This document shows, one piece after another, positions 26,606-34,328 of a DNA stretch of 64,000 nucleotides. Both the position numbers and the translations under genes were made by a program. The DNA comes from Methanosarcina siciliae T4/M. GTDB lineage: Archaea; Halobacteriota; Methanosarcinia; Methanosarcinales; Methanosarcinaceae. Each line of letters opens with the position of its first letter. Position 1 is the first letter of the stretch. The DNA is taken from assembly GCF_000970085.1 (NCBI RefSeq), contig NZ_CP009506.1:3286001-3350000 (forward strand), given 5' to 3'. Under the pieces are notes generated by a model. That model searched no databases. It was not told the DNA's origin and saw only the letters and a program-made list of their open reading frames with translations.

Positions 26606-27576
26606 GAGCGAAGCTAAGTAAAGACCATGCCTCATTATTCAATGACGTAAAAGCCGTTGAACTCGTCGAAAAAATTGATTGCTGTTTTTCCTTACTTGAG
26701 AAATCAGGTGCTGACTTTACATTGTTTGCCAATGCGGCACGCGCAATGCAATTGGACAACAAGGTAAAGGCTTACATCAAAGAGCACCCTCAAGTATCGG
26801 TAATTAATCTTGGTGCCGGATTCGAAACGGAATTTTACCGCGTTGACAACGGCACCATTCGCTGGTACGACCTGGACCTTCCCGAACTCATTGAAGTCAG
26901 AAAACAGTTGCTTCCGGAAACGGATAGATCAACGTGCATTGCAAAATCTTTTCTTGATCCTAGCTGGTGTCAGGACATTAACACTGAAAATGGCTTATTT
27001 ATGATTGCTGGCGGACTCTTCCGCTACTTTGGAGAAACAGAAGTACGCCAGTTCTTTTCTTTGCTGGCAGATCGTTTTCCGGGTTGCGAAATCGTTTTTG
27101 AAGCCGAATCAGAATCGAGTATTGACGTTGATGAAAGCTGCGGAGCCTATGGCGTAGGATGGAACGATGATGAGCCTGAAAAAAGGGATGCAATGCAAGC
27201 GGAGTACATAAAGGCATTTGAGAACGCGTGGAAGATGTTTTTCCCACAGGCTCAAAAAGATATGATGATCGGCGCTCTGACAACATCGACCAGGCCGCAA
27301 AGTGCAGAGTTGGATGATTTCGAAACTTGGTGGGACCAGCTCAGTGCACAGGAAAAAGGCGAAGCAATGAGTGATTTCTTCTTTGGCTTCACCTGCAAAT
27401 GTCCGCTGGAAGATGCAAGCGAAATGGTAGCATGGGATGACCGTATTACTGTTGTAGATCAATTTCCTTTATTCAGAGGTATTCCACGAGATCCCTCATT
27501 GAGTTTATCCGTTAGACAATTCATGGATTACACTGATGAGAAAGGGAGGATAAAAATCTTCCATATGCGGCTATGA
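26590..27576 (+). CDS. TcmP/LCMT-type O-methyltransferase, start disrupted by a 16-bp duplication
   Basis: A 328-residue SAM-dependent methyltransferase of the leucine carboxyl methyltransferase/tetracenomycin TcmP group. Motifs: FNDVKAVELVEKIDCCFS (~17), SAM-binding VINLGAGFETEFYRVD (~72), the acidic loop WYDLDLPELIEVRK (~92) and GLFMIAGGLFRYFGE (~137). Homologs usually begin a few residues earlier. Removing one copy of the duplicated 16 bases restores ATG 26556 and a continuous MPLTSLVTLYSRAK start; with the duplication, that ATG meets a stop after 15 codons and only GTG 26590, without a ribosome-binding site, opens the gene. It is therefore either expressed weakly from GTG or newly silenced. 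Likely paired with the upstream TetR. Confidence 0.8.
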   Translation: MTLYSRAKLSKDHASLFNDVKAVELVEKIDCCFSLLEKSGADFTLFANAARAMQLDNKVKAYIKEHPQVSVINLGAGFETEFYRVDNGTIRWYDLDLPELIEVRKQLLPETDRSTCIAKSFLDPSWCQDINTENGLFMIAGGLFRYFGETEVRQFFSLLADRFPGCEIVFEAESESSIDVDESCGAYGVGWNDDEPEKRDAMQAEYIKAFENAWKMFFPQAQKDMMIGALTTSTRPQSAELDDFETWWDQLSAQEKGEAMSDFFFGFTCKCPLEDASEMVAWDDRITVVDQFPLFRGIPRDPSLSLSVRQFMDYTDEKGRIKIFHMRL

Positions 27577-27583
27577 TACTTCA

Positions 27584-27602
27584 GAAGGTTTGTTTTACCT
27601 TC
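27584..27602 (+). terminator. Hairpin after the TcmP-like gene
   Basis: GAAGGT-TTGTTTT-ACCTTC forms a six-pair stem starting seven bases after the stop, followed by CTTCTTATG. Confidence 0.45.
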
Positions 27603-27702
27603 CTTCTTATGTCAGTTTGCTGTATAAACAGATTATTCACAATCTGTATTACATGATCGAGCGAAGATCAGTAAAGAAAACTTGTGCACTGTAAGTGGAA
27701 CG

Positions 27703-27903
27703 AATATCCTGAATTATACATAACGACAGGGCTCCTAGTTTGGTATTAAGGGGGGAACGATCGAGACGTTTTTTCTTGAGAGGAGATTTTCCTGAATTCA
27801 AAAAGTGACTGCTGAAGAATATAAAAAATGATACTTCCATGGAATGAATAGATATAAGGAAGGATGCAATCTTTATTTCTTTGCCCATGCGGTAATCGAA
27901 TGA
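27703..27903 (+). pseudogene. Decayed C-terminus of a TIGR00027-type methyltransferase
   Basis: Sixty-six codons align with the end of the pseudogene at 22354-23274: NILNYT, FGIKGGTIETFFLERRFS, VTAEEYKK, YFHGMN and YFFAHAVIE-stop correspond to NIRNYT, FGIREGMVEAFLVERGFS, VTAEEYRK, YFHGIN and FFAHAVIE. Four internal stops and a two-codon deletion show long decay, older than the copies at 21.6 and 22.4 kb. Confidence 0.75.
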
Positions 27904-27985
27904 ATGAAACTTCACAAGCGAAAGAAACAAAGAAAAGTAATAAGTCCGGCTGATTATATATTCACCTTTAATAGGATTTGATATA

Positions 27986-28804
27986 ATGGCTCAAATTATC
28001 GTTGATCAGGATCGCTGCACACGGTGCGGCATTTGTGCAAAGGTGTGCCCGTCAGGTATTATCGATTCGGCTGACGAGGCTAATCTCCCTCAAGTGCAGG
28101 AAACAAATGCTTTACGCTGTCTCTACTGTGGACACTGCGAGGTTTTTTGCCCTTCCGAAGCTCTCATTTTGAACCTCCGTCCTGATGAAAAGGTTCCCCT
28201 ACCTGCCGGTGCAGGCAATATCTCTCAGGAGGACATAGCACTTTACCTAAAGAAACGCAGGTCTGTCCGGTATTTTACCAGTGAGCCCGTGCCAAAGGAG
28301 AAAATCCTTGAAGTCCTCGATATTGCCCGTTACGCTGCATCCGGAACCAACGGACAACCGGTGCAGTGGCTGGTTGTCCATGATCCTGAAGAAGTAAAAA
28401 AGATTGCCAGGCTTACCATCGAATGGATGAAGACCCTTGTGAACACTCCCCACCCTATGAGCGGGTACGTACCTGCACTTATTGCGGCATGGGAGCAGGG
28501 ATACGATGTTATCTGCCGGGACGCTCCGCACATGCTTTTCGCCCACATTCCAGAAGAAAGTCCCATTGCACCTGTAGACGCCATCATCGCCCTCACCCAT
28601 TTCGACCTAGCTGCACCGGCATTCGGGATAGGGACATGCTGGGCGGGCTTTGTTGCGGCAGCTTCCATGTTCTACGAACCTCTCCAGAAGGAACTCAGCC
28701 TGCCCCCAGGACGAAAGTTTGCCTATGCAATGATGTTTGGCAATCCGAAGTACAAAGTATACGGAATCCCTCGCAGGAAGCCCCTTGAAGTTGTGTGGAA
28801 ATAA
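27986..28804 (+). CDS. Nitroreductase family protein with N-terminal 2[4Fe-4S] ferredoxin domain
   Basis: A 272-residue flavoprotein fusion. Residues 1-65 carry two [4Fe-4S] motifs, CTRCGICAKVCPSG (~11) and CLYCGHCEVFCPSE (~48). The nitroreductase FMN-binding fold follows, with RRSVRYFTSEPVP (~91), ARYAASGTNGQPVQW (~113) and IGTCWAGFV (~212). The domain order suggests electrons from ferredoxin pass through the clusters to FMN; the substrate (nitro compound, flavin, quinone-like or enone) is unknown. The fusion is common in anaerobic bacteria and methanogens. It is downstream of a decayed methyltransferase, as is the remnant at 23290, and convergent with the DJ-1/PfpI gene. Confidence 0.9.
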   Translation: MAQIIVDQDRCTRCGICAKVCPSGIIDSADEANLPQVQETNALRCLYCGHCEVFCPSEALILNLRPDEKVPLPAGAGNISQEDIALYLKKRRSVRYFTSEPVPKEKILEVLDIARYAASGTNGQPVQWLVVHDPEEVKKIARLTIEWMKTLVNTPHPMSGYVPALIAAWEQGYDVICRDAPHMLFAHIPEESPIAPVDAIIALTHFDLAAPAFGIGTCWAGFVAAASMFYEPLQKELSLPPGRKFAYAMMFGNPKYKVYGIPRRKPLEVVWK

Positions 28805-28872
28805 GATCTGGAACCTGGAATCTTTGAAATTCTTAGATTTATTTAATTTTTTTGAATTTTTGAAGGGACGTT

Positions 28873-29502
28873 TCAGTCCCTTTTCTTCAAATACTCAGGA
28901 GCCTGCGGGATTTTGTGCATCATTCCGTATGACCTGTCCGACGGGTAATACTCAGCTCCAAGTTGAATTTTGCCCGCTGTTTTTTCGTCAGTCATATATT
29001 CAACAAATGCAAGTGCCAGATCGATGCCGGCAGAAATGCCCGCCGAGGTCCAGACTTTTCCATCCCGTACGATTCTTTCTTCTATTACCTCCACATCCCC
29101 CAATTCCCGCAGCTTCTGCAGGGAAGCCCAGTGGGTAGTAGCTCGTTTGTTTGAGAGCAGCCCGGCGCGGTGAAGGATAAATGTGCCGGTACAGACCGAC
29201 ATTACAGATTTGCAGTTATCAGCCTGCCCGGCAACGAATTCGATAAGAGACGGATTATCAATTTCTCTCTGTGTGCCTTCGCCGCCCGGCACAAGAAGGA
29301 AATCAAGTGGAGGACAATCTGCAAAGGTGACGTGAGGATTTACGTACATTCCCTTGCTACAGATCACGGGGGCGGGATTTTCAGCAACCATGAGGCACTT
29401 CTCAGGTCCCTGAGCAAATTTGCTCCAGAGCGATATTATTTCCCAGGGGCCGACAAGGTCAAGTTCTTCCAGGTCTGGGAAAATCAAAAACCCGAAGTTC
29501 AT
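28873..29502 (-). CDS. DJ-1/PfpI family protein (isonitrile hydratase-like)
   Basis: A 209-residue class I glutamine amidotransferase-fold protein. The nucleophile elbow is SVCTGTFILHRAGLL (Cys ~101), the acidic partner is in FPDLEELDLVGPWEI (~8-22), and THWASLQKLREL (~122) and TSAGISAGIDLALAFVE (~152) match the isonitrile hydratase/transcriptional-regulator-like branch. Members hydrate isonitriles, deglycate or act as chaperones; the assignment to isonitrile hydratase is by subfamily resemblance only. Convergent with the nitroreductase gene, separated by an A/T-rich stretch. Confidence 0.85.
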   Translation of the reverse strand: MNFGFLIFPDLEELDLVGPWEIISLWSKFAQGPEKCLMVAENPAPVICSKGMYVNPHVTFADCPPLDFLLVPGGEGTQREIDNPSLIEFVAGQADNCKSVMSVCTGTFILHRAGLLSNKRATTHWASLQKLRELGDVEVIEERIVRDGKVWTSAGISAGIDLALAFVEYMTDEKTAGKIQLGAEYYPSDRSYGMMHKIPQAPEYLKKRD

Positions 29503-29644
29503 GTTAGTAAGGTTGGGGATGTTTTGTAAATAATGTTTCTCTTAGTATGAATGTGCTCAATTAGAACTACCCTCTACTTGAATCTGAGCGCCTGAGAATC
29601 ATTAATTCTGTAGGTCGGATGCTTATGTAGGCTTTTTGCATGCA
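29503..29644. other. Spacer upstream of the DJ-1 gene
   Basis: No gene. Reading leftward, TACAAAACATCCCCAACC lies before the DJ-1 start; no convincing ribosome-binding site is seen for ATG 29502. Confidence 0.25.
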
Positions 29645-29925
29645 ATGACACCAAGCAAAAAAAACTTAGCATATTACCTTCAGGAGCCTTTCAGGTCTCT
29701 CGTAGATCTGGAGTTGTCAGCCTGGTTGAAAGTGGGGTTATGGACAGTAAAGACTTTATCAGGACAGAAAATTACAATCTCAGGATAAAGCCTACAGGAG
29801 ACAGGAAGATGAAATTAGCCAATTAATTAAGTGGTTTTTGAACGTTTTAATGGAGGAGGAAGCCATCCTCCGAGCTGGTGTTCAACATTATGAGAGGTTA
29901 CAAAAGAGCTTGATGAAAAAGTTTC
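29645..29925 (+). pseudogene. Decayed cas1-like gene fragment (C-terminal catalytic domain)
   Basis: Three frames together resemble the C-terminal lobe of Cas1, the CRISPR-adaptation integrase: LAYYLQEPFRSLVDL (29666 on), then after a frameshift near 29710 VVSLVESGVMDSKDFIRTEN and NYNLRIKPTGDRKM, then after stops SWCSTL and EVTKELDEKVSEF. In Cas1 proteins the F-R-P/S-L-V-D segment lies next to the metal ligands, followed by an acidic xDF and a Trp-Ser motif near a helix like KARELA. The 5' two-thirds is absent and no cas2, other cas gene or repeat array is nearby. Recognition is from memory of the family pattern, so confidence is moderate. Confidence 0.5.
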
Positions 29926-30344
29926 TGAATTCCTGTCTTTCCTACAGATCAGAGCCAAACTAAGGTCCGGAAATTACGATGAAGAAGACCTGGACAATGT
30001 AAGGACGTATCTCAACTCAAGCATTGATTATATAAAAACCAATCTTGAAAAAATGCGGTATATCCTTGAGCAGTCAAACGGCAATGGTACTGAAGCCAGA
30101 ATTACCTCCATTGATGAACGGATACGCCAGCTTTAGGAAGAAAAAGAAGCTATTGGAAATGCAGCAGATGTTGAAGAACTCTCAATTGCGGCAAATTCGG
30201 CACGTGGCACCTGGAATAATACGAAACCGGTGTTGAGACTGCAGAACTTGAAGCAAAACTTGCTGATTACAACGAACTGATGGATTCAACCAGAGAGAAA
30301 AGAAGTAGTGATGCAAACAAAATTTTGAAAAAAATTTTTATTTG
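29926..30344 (+). pseudogene. Broken coiled-coil protein gene
   Basis: Continuing the frame of the cas1-like tail, codons read IRAKLRSGNYDEEDLDNVRT, then NLEKMRYILEQSNGNGTEAR and IDERIRQL, a stop at 30134-30136, EEKEAIGNAADVEELSIAAN, and after a frameshift near 30220 ETAELEAKLADYNELMDSTR. This is a charged helical/coiled-coil protein without a recognised family. The start is lost at the join with the cas1-like fragment, so two unrelated genes have been fused by deletion. Confidence 0.5.
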
Positions 30345-30664
30345 AAGAACATCTTTTCCTTATTTTTAATTTTCTGGAGTTCTTCTTCAAGAATCTCTAA
30401 CCTTGATTCAAGTTCATGCATATCTTTTCTGGTAAAAACATCGGCCTTTGAGATGGTTTCCTGCATCTTGTCAGATATTTTCTTCTCGAGGTCAAACCTC
30501 TGCTTCCTGCTCTCTTCAAGCACATCCTGAACAACTTTTTTTCCTTCTTCCTTGCTGATATCCCCTTTGTCGACCAGGTCTTTTACGAGCTCATTTACTC
30601 TTTCTTCGGTCATTGCCCACAGGCCGGCCCCTATGAGCCCAAGTTTTCGAACAGATTCTTTCAT
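30338..30664 (-). CDS. Phasin-like coiled-coil protein, 108 aa
   Basis: A small basic-acidic helical protein: MKESVRKLGLIGAGLWAMTE at the N-terminus, KKVVQDVLEESRKQRFDLEK in the middle, and a leucine-heptad coiled coil at the end (MHELESRLEILEEELQKIKN). The pattern matches the phasin/PhaF-like superfamily (poly-hydroxyalkanoate granule-associated proteins), which is widespread also in organisms without granules, so this is a fold-level call. ATG 30664 is preferred, with GGGTGAG nine bases upstream; the in-frame GTG at 30673 overlaps that site. Its 3' end overlaps the decayed gene coming the other way. Confidence 0.7.
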   Translation of the reverse strand: MKESVRKLGLIGAGLWAMTEERVNELVKDLVDKGDISKEEGKKVVQDVLEESRKQRFDLEKKISDKMQETISKADVFTRKDMHELESRLEILEEELQKIKNKEKMFFK

Positions 30665-30759
30665 TATAAGCACTCACCCTGAATCATTAAACTGAAAATA
30701 ACTTAGCTTGAATGATGATACTTTACTAAAAACTGATAATATATTAAGGCGATGATGTA

Positions 30760-30866
30760 TTAAAAATACTATTGATTAAAAATACTATTGATTAAAAATA
30801 CTATTGATTAAAAATACTATTGATTAAAAATACTATTGATTAAAAATACTATTGATTAAAAATACC
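30760..30866. repeat. Six perfect tandem copies of a 16-bp A/T-rich unit
   Basis: TTAAAAATACTATTGA repeats at 30760, 30776, 30792, 30808, 30824 and 30840 without change, then a partial copy. Sixteen bases is about 1.5 helical turns, so successive units alternate faces. It lies between the phasin-like gene and the HEPN remnant, upstream of both. Confidence 0.95.
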
Positions 30867-30950
30867 TTAAGTTGAATCATGTCCATAATCATTCAATAAA
30901 CTGAATAATCACTCATTATATTAAATAATTACAGGGAGCACCCCGTAGAT

Positions 30951-31384
30951 ATGGAAAAGATTGATTGCAGAACTATGAACTTGAAGGATTGTGAAGCCGA
31001 AAAATTGATCAAGCGGGATTCCCGAACCAGGGGAAGGGTACCCGTATCATTATCGACAGCAGAGCGTTTTCTGCATTCAGCACAAAAAAACCTGGAAATT
31101 GAAGAGTATGAGATGGTGCAACTGGCTGCATACTACAGCGCATTTCATAGTGCTAGGGCTTTACTATTTTCAAAAGGCCACACAGAACGGAGACATTCCT
31201 CCTGTCGTGGCATCGCACTTAAACATCTATATAATGAAGACCTTACCTTCTAAAACTCATAAACATCTTCGATAAGATGCGTGTCTCTCGTCACAATGTC
31301 CAGTATGGTGGAACCTTCGTTACTTTTGAAGAAACCTCATTTTCCATAAGCTTTGCAGAAGAAATGCATCATACTGCCTCTTAA
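30951..31384 (+). pseudogene. Frameshifted HEPN-domain gene
   Basis: The first frame (30951-31253) contains LSTAERFLHSAQKNLEIEEY and YYSAFHSARALLFSKGHTER, a HEPN-domain core in which the helix AAYYSAFHSARALL is characteristic. After GLALKHLYNEDL-like sequence it stops, but a +1 frame continues with LINIFDKMRVSRHNVQYGGT and FVTFEETSFSISFAEE to a stop at 31382. The R-x-x-x-H-type motif RVSRHNVQY lies in the shifted part, so the active site is separated. HEPN proteins are RNases in toxin-antitoxin and defence systems, usually with a nucleotidyltransferase (MNT) partner; none adjoins here. Confidence 0.7.
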
Positions 31385-31423
31385 ATCCTGCAGTCGTATT
31401 AATGGATGTTTTGAAGCGTTTAC

Positions 31424-31657
31424 ATGCACTTTGCCGACTATTCTATTGAAGCAAAAGTTACGGCGGCAAGAGAAAATACAGAAAAACTAAGGCAGTCCGC
31501 TCTTGCAAAAGCATTTTCAGGCGAACTTGTTGAAACAGAGGTTGGGATTGCAAGAAAAGAAGGCGGGGACTATGAGACGGCAGAGGTTTTGTTTGAGAGG
31601 ATAAAGGAGGAGAGACGGGGGGTGGGAAGAAAAGATAATTCAGTTGGTTGTTTTTGA
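31424..31657 (+). pseudogene. Type I restriction specificity subunit (HsdS) C-terminal fragment
   Basis: Seventy-seven codons match the last part of HsdS proteins: IEAKVTAARENTEKLRQSAL, then AKAFSGELV and DYETAEVLFERIKEER. In HsdS this is the second conserved helix and tail that bind HsdM. The two target-recognition domains are missing, and no hsdM or hsdR is in the window. The ATG at 31424 is incidental. Confidence 0.75.
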
Positions 31658-32109
31658 ATCCAATCTCTTTTTCTTCTTTATTTAGGAAAAAGCTATTCAC
31701 TCCGCTGCGCTCTGTGGCCGGTGAAAGCCCCGGTACCTGGAAAGCAATCCAAATAAAAACACCAATTTCTCCAATTCACCAGTTACACAACCGATGCAGC
31801 CCCTCATCCTCCCCGGTCACTCCTGTGGTGTATCCTTTTCCTCTAGTATCCTCAAACTGCACAATGCGCCGGGAACTGAAGAATAAATCCATTGTAAAAG
31901 GGCTGAAACAAAAAATTAATCTTCTTCAGGTAACCAGTACCATAAAGGCACATACCTTATCCTCTTCCCGTCAATAACCTCCTCATCAAAGATATCGGAT
32001 GTGATGATCCCTTCTTTCATCCACTATACAACCTACCATAATTTTATAAGTAGAATTAATATGTATATTAAATAGATTAATATGGTGAAATTATTAAAGA
32101 GGTTTACTG
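31658..32109. other. Intergenic region with a minus-strand gene scrap
   Basis: Mostly without coding signal. A 34-codon fragment lies on the minus strand at 31916-32020 (separate entry). TATGTATATTAAATAG near 32058-32073 is a TATA-like promoter for the gene at 32110, about 40 bases before its start, with AAAGAGG just upstream of the ATG as ribosome-binding site. Confidence 0.4.
31916..32020 (-). pseudogene. Short C-terminal protein fragment, possibly from an ATPase
   Basis: Thirty-four codons: MKEGIITSDIFDEEVIDGKR, then IRYVPLWYWLPEED-stop. The ending (basic strand, then VPLWYWL) looks like the C-terminus of archaeal AAA-type ATPases found near mobile DNA, but this is only a resemblance. An in-frame stop lies two codons upstream. 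Confidence 0.3.
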
Positions 32110-32940
32110 ATGGATGAAAAATTCTACTCAAACGTAAATATTCTCGATTCCATTGAGAAAGGCGGTTTCAAAGTCGAAATTCTTGAGTGTAATCACCTTA
32201 AAGGAAGCAAAGATGCAGCCCTCGCAGAGGACCTATTTTATATAAAAAATGCAGGGATGTCCCTGAAGATGGTTAAGGTAACCCTTGAAGATAGCGGTCT
32301 TATTACCGAGTCAGGGGCTCTCTATTTCCACAAAGGGCATATTGAATGCGCTTCAGGTATAGGAGGGGTTGGCGGACTTGCTAAAAAGCTTATCAAAAGC
32401 AAGCTCACCAACGAGTCTACCTTTAAACCCTTATACAAAGGAACAGGAGAAATCTTTCTTGAGCCTTCTTTTAGTCACTACGTTCTCATGAACCTGGAAA
32501 ACGAGTCAATAGTCGTGGACAAAGGGATTTTTTACTGCTGTGAAGAGGGAATGGAAATCGGGGTAGCATCACAGAAAAATCTGTCATCCGGGTTACTGGG
32601 AGGAGAAGGCTGGTTCCAGACACAAATTACCGGTACAGGCACCGTGGTTCTTGAAATCCCAATTCCGATGGAAGAAGTGCTTAAGTACAAACTTGATAAC
32701 GAAAGAATTCAGGTTGATGGGAATTTTGCCCTTCTCCGTTCGGGTTCGGTAGCCTACAGTGTTCAACGGTCAAGCAAACAGTTATTCGGTTCCATGACGA
32801 GTGGAGAAGGCCTGCTCCAGACATTTGAAGGCACAGGACATATATGGCTCGCTCCAACCCAGCCCGTCTACAACCGCCTTAAACACAATGGAATTCCCCA
32901 GCTGGCAACTGCAGGAAAGAATATAGATAACTCTATATAA
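32110..32940 (+). CDS. AIM24 family protein
   Basis: A 276-residue beta-rich protein of the AIM24/TIGR00266 family. The repeating pattern of glycine-rich strand pairs is typical: MVKVTLEDSGLITESGALYF, GTGEIFLEPSFSHYVLMNLE, GEGWFQTQITGTGTVVLEIP and GEGLLQTFEGTGHIWLAPTQ. The family is found in bacteria and archaea and, in yeast, in mitochondria, where it affects membrane organisation; the biochemical activity is not known. The start at 32110 has AAAGAGG ~8 bases upstream. It stands alone. Confidence 0.85.
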   Translation: MDEKFYSNVNILDSIEKGGFKVEILECNHLKGSKDAALAEDLFYIKNAGMSLKMVKVTLEDSGLITESGALYFHKGHIECASGIGGVGGLAKKLIKSKLTNESTFKPLYKGTGEIFLEPSFSHYVLMNLENESIVVDKGIFYCCEEGMEIGVASQKNLSSGLLGGEGWFQTQITGTGTVVLEIPIPMEEVLKYKLDNERIQVDGNFALLRSGSVAYSVQRSSKQLFGSMTSGEGLLQTFEGTGHIWLAPTQPVYNRLKHNGIPQLATAGKNIDNSI

Positions 32941-33185
32941 AATATAAACACATAATGAAATTAAAGTGCTCAATTTTCAGAATTTCTTTTTATTTATTAC
33001 TATTTTTTTCCATTTTGTTCAATTGTCCCATCCCCGGGATTAATCACCCTTATCACTTCGCTCTGAATTCCTTGCACCATCTAATAACATTCTGACTCAA
33101 CATTCTGACTCCTTTCCGGACAAGCAACAGGCTCCGGAGGATATGCTCAGGCTGCCTTGAAGATACGGCTATAACTCCTGTAAAT
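32941..33185. other. Spacer before the serpin remnant
   Basis: T-rich tract TTTCTTTTTATTTATTACTATTTTTTTCC (from 32984) probably terminates the AIM24 transcript. The rest includes a duplicated ACATTCTGACTC (33087 and 33099) and possible decayed serpin leader sequence. No gene. Confidence 0.4.
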
Positions 33186-33500
33186 ACGATTAATCCGGAC
33201 TCAGTTGAATACTAAGACGTCGCAGCTGCAAACAATGCTTTTGCTTTTAACATGTATTCAAAGCTGGTGCAGCTTGAAAGCAGAGAGAAAAATAACATCT
33301 TCTTTTCGCCATATAGTATATCTGCTGCCATGGCGATCTGTTATGAGGGAGCTGAAGGTGCTACAATGTTTTTCATAGAGGACAGAAAGACAAACTGTAT
33401 CCATTTCATGGGAAAAGTGGGATATCCGAATTATGAGGAAACTGGAGGGTTATGGAGCCTTCCGTGGAAAAAGTTACTGAAACAGGACTTGCTCAGTTGA
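33186..33500 (+). pseudogene. Internally deleted serpin gene
   Basis: The two ends of a serpin are joined: the N-terminal region (NNAFAFNMYSKLVQLESREK, then FFSPYSISAAMAICYEGAEG) runs directly into the C-terminal strand (MFFIEDRKTNCIHFMGKVGY). The complete serpin at 35829 has the same two segments ~330 residues apart (SICYEGAED ... MFFIEDRRTNCILFMGKVEY). The joint is in frame near 33361. An in-frame TAA at 33213-33215 separates the leader; ATG 33252 would give an 82-residue product lacking the reactive loop and every sheet A strand but the ends. Confidence 0.85.
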
Positions 33501-33554
33501 ACTTAAAAATGAGTTGAACTTAAAAATGCAGTTAAACTGAAAATCAGAAGTAGA

Positions 33555-33626
33555 AACGACAGGGACTGCGATTGCTGGAAGAAAGGCAGAGATTATAAAA
33601 CGGCAGAGGTTTTGCTTGAGAAATAA
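33555..33626 (+). pseudogene. Second HsdS C-terminal scrap
   Basis: KGRDYKTAEVLLEK-stop (33585-33626) matches DYETAEVLFER of the fragment at 31424, with an adjacent out-of-frame TGTAIAG. Only ~20 codons remain. Confidence 0.45.
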
Positions 33627-33748
33627 AGACAGAGAAAGGAAAGAAAGGGATAAGAGAATAAGCTTGATACTTTTTTGATCCCGATCTCCTTTTTTCTTAA
33701 TTATTCGGAAAAATCAGGGAAATTTCCACTTCCCTTCAAGTTTTTCCT

Positions 33749-34081
33749 TCACTTTCCTTTACATTCGTCTACGAATAATATCACTCTCTCATCTGCAGTC
33801 TCACAGCTGACCCAGAAGGGTTTTTCCTTAATTGTGATGGTAAGAACGGACTTTCCGTCCCATTCGAAGCTCCCGGTAACTCCCTTTTCAGACATTTCCC
33901 CTTCATTTCCCGGCGGGACATCGATGCCGTAGTCCTGAATTTTTTTCTTCATGCACTCAAAAGCGTCAGGTGTAACATTGATAAATTTTAGAGGTTTACA
34001 ATCGCTCTCTTCATTCTGTGCTTGAGCCAATCCGAGAGAAAAAACCAGATATATCGCTAACAGAGAAACTATCAATTTCAC
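33749..34081 (-). CDS. Small secreted hypothetical protein, 110 aa
   Basis: A signal peptide (MKLIVSLLAIYLVFSLGLAQAQ) leads to an 88-residue mature domain with four cysteines (SDCKPLKF, FECMKKK, WVSCETAD, VDECKGK) that could form two disulfides. Aromatic and charged residues alternate as in a small beta protein. No family recognised. The start is preceded by GGGGGTTGAAGAACGAAAGTGAAA with a G-rich site rather far upstream. Its T-rich 3' region faces the HsdS scrap. Confidence 0.65.
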   Translation of the reverse strand: MKLIVSLLAIYLVFSLGLAQAQNEESDCKPLKFINVTPDAFECMKKKIQDYGIDVPPGNEGEMSEKGVTGSFEWDGKSVLTITIKEKPFWVSCETADERVILFVDECKGK

Positions 34082-34328
34082 TTTCGTTCTTCAACCCCCA
34101 TGTGTAATTTGACCATTCCAGTTGACGGAATATGCAAAAGAAATTTGACAAGAACTAATAAATAAAGAAGTTTAAATTAACATATAAATCTAAATATATG
34201 TTAATTTAATATTATTCAAATAATATTACTATCTGATTATTAATAGTTAATCTCTATCAAGTATGGAATTTAGTCCGAAATATGAAATTTAATCCGGTTT
34301 TCGGTCCTGCTAGCGGGAATCGATAAAG
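34082..34328. other. A/T-rich intergenic spacer
   Basis: Contains TTAACATATAAATCTAAATATATG (34176 on), usable as a minus-strand promoter for the small secreted protein. No gene. Confidence 0.35.

Larger units (their letters stand above)
27577..27985. other. Spacer with a copied methyltransferase start and a methyltransferase remnant
   Basis: Besides the terminator and the remnant at 27703, bases 27656-27680 (ATCGAGCGAAGATCAGTAAA) resemble the start of the TcmP-like gene at 26603 (GTCGAGCGAAGCTAAGTAAA), so two different methyltransferase pieces are joined here. A TATA-like TGATTATATATTCACC at 27950-27965, about 25-35 bases before the 27986 start, is a good promoter for the nitroreductase. Confidence 0.5.

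Noticed and set aside
30760..30866. 16-bp array as a CRISPR
   Set aside because: Units are contiguous with no unique spacers and are shorter than CRISPR repeats; the same holds for the arrays at 5396, 19580 and 49392.
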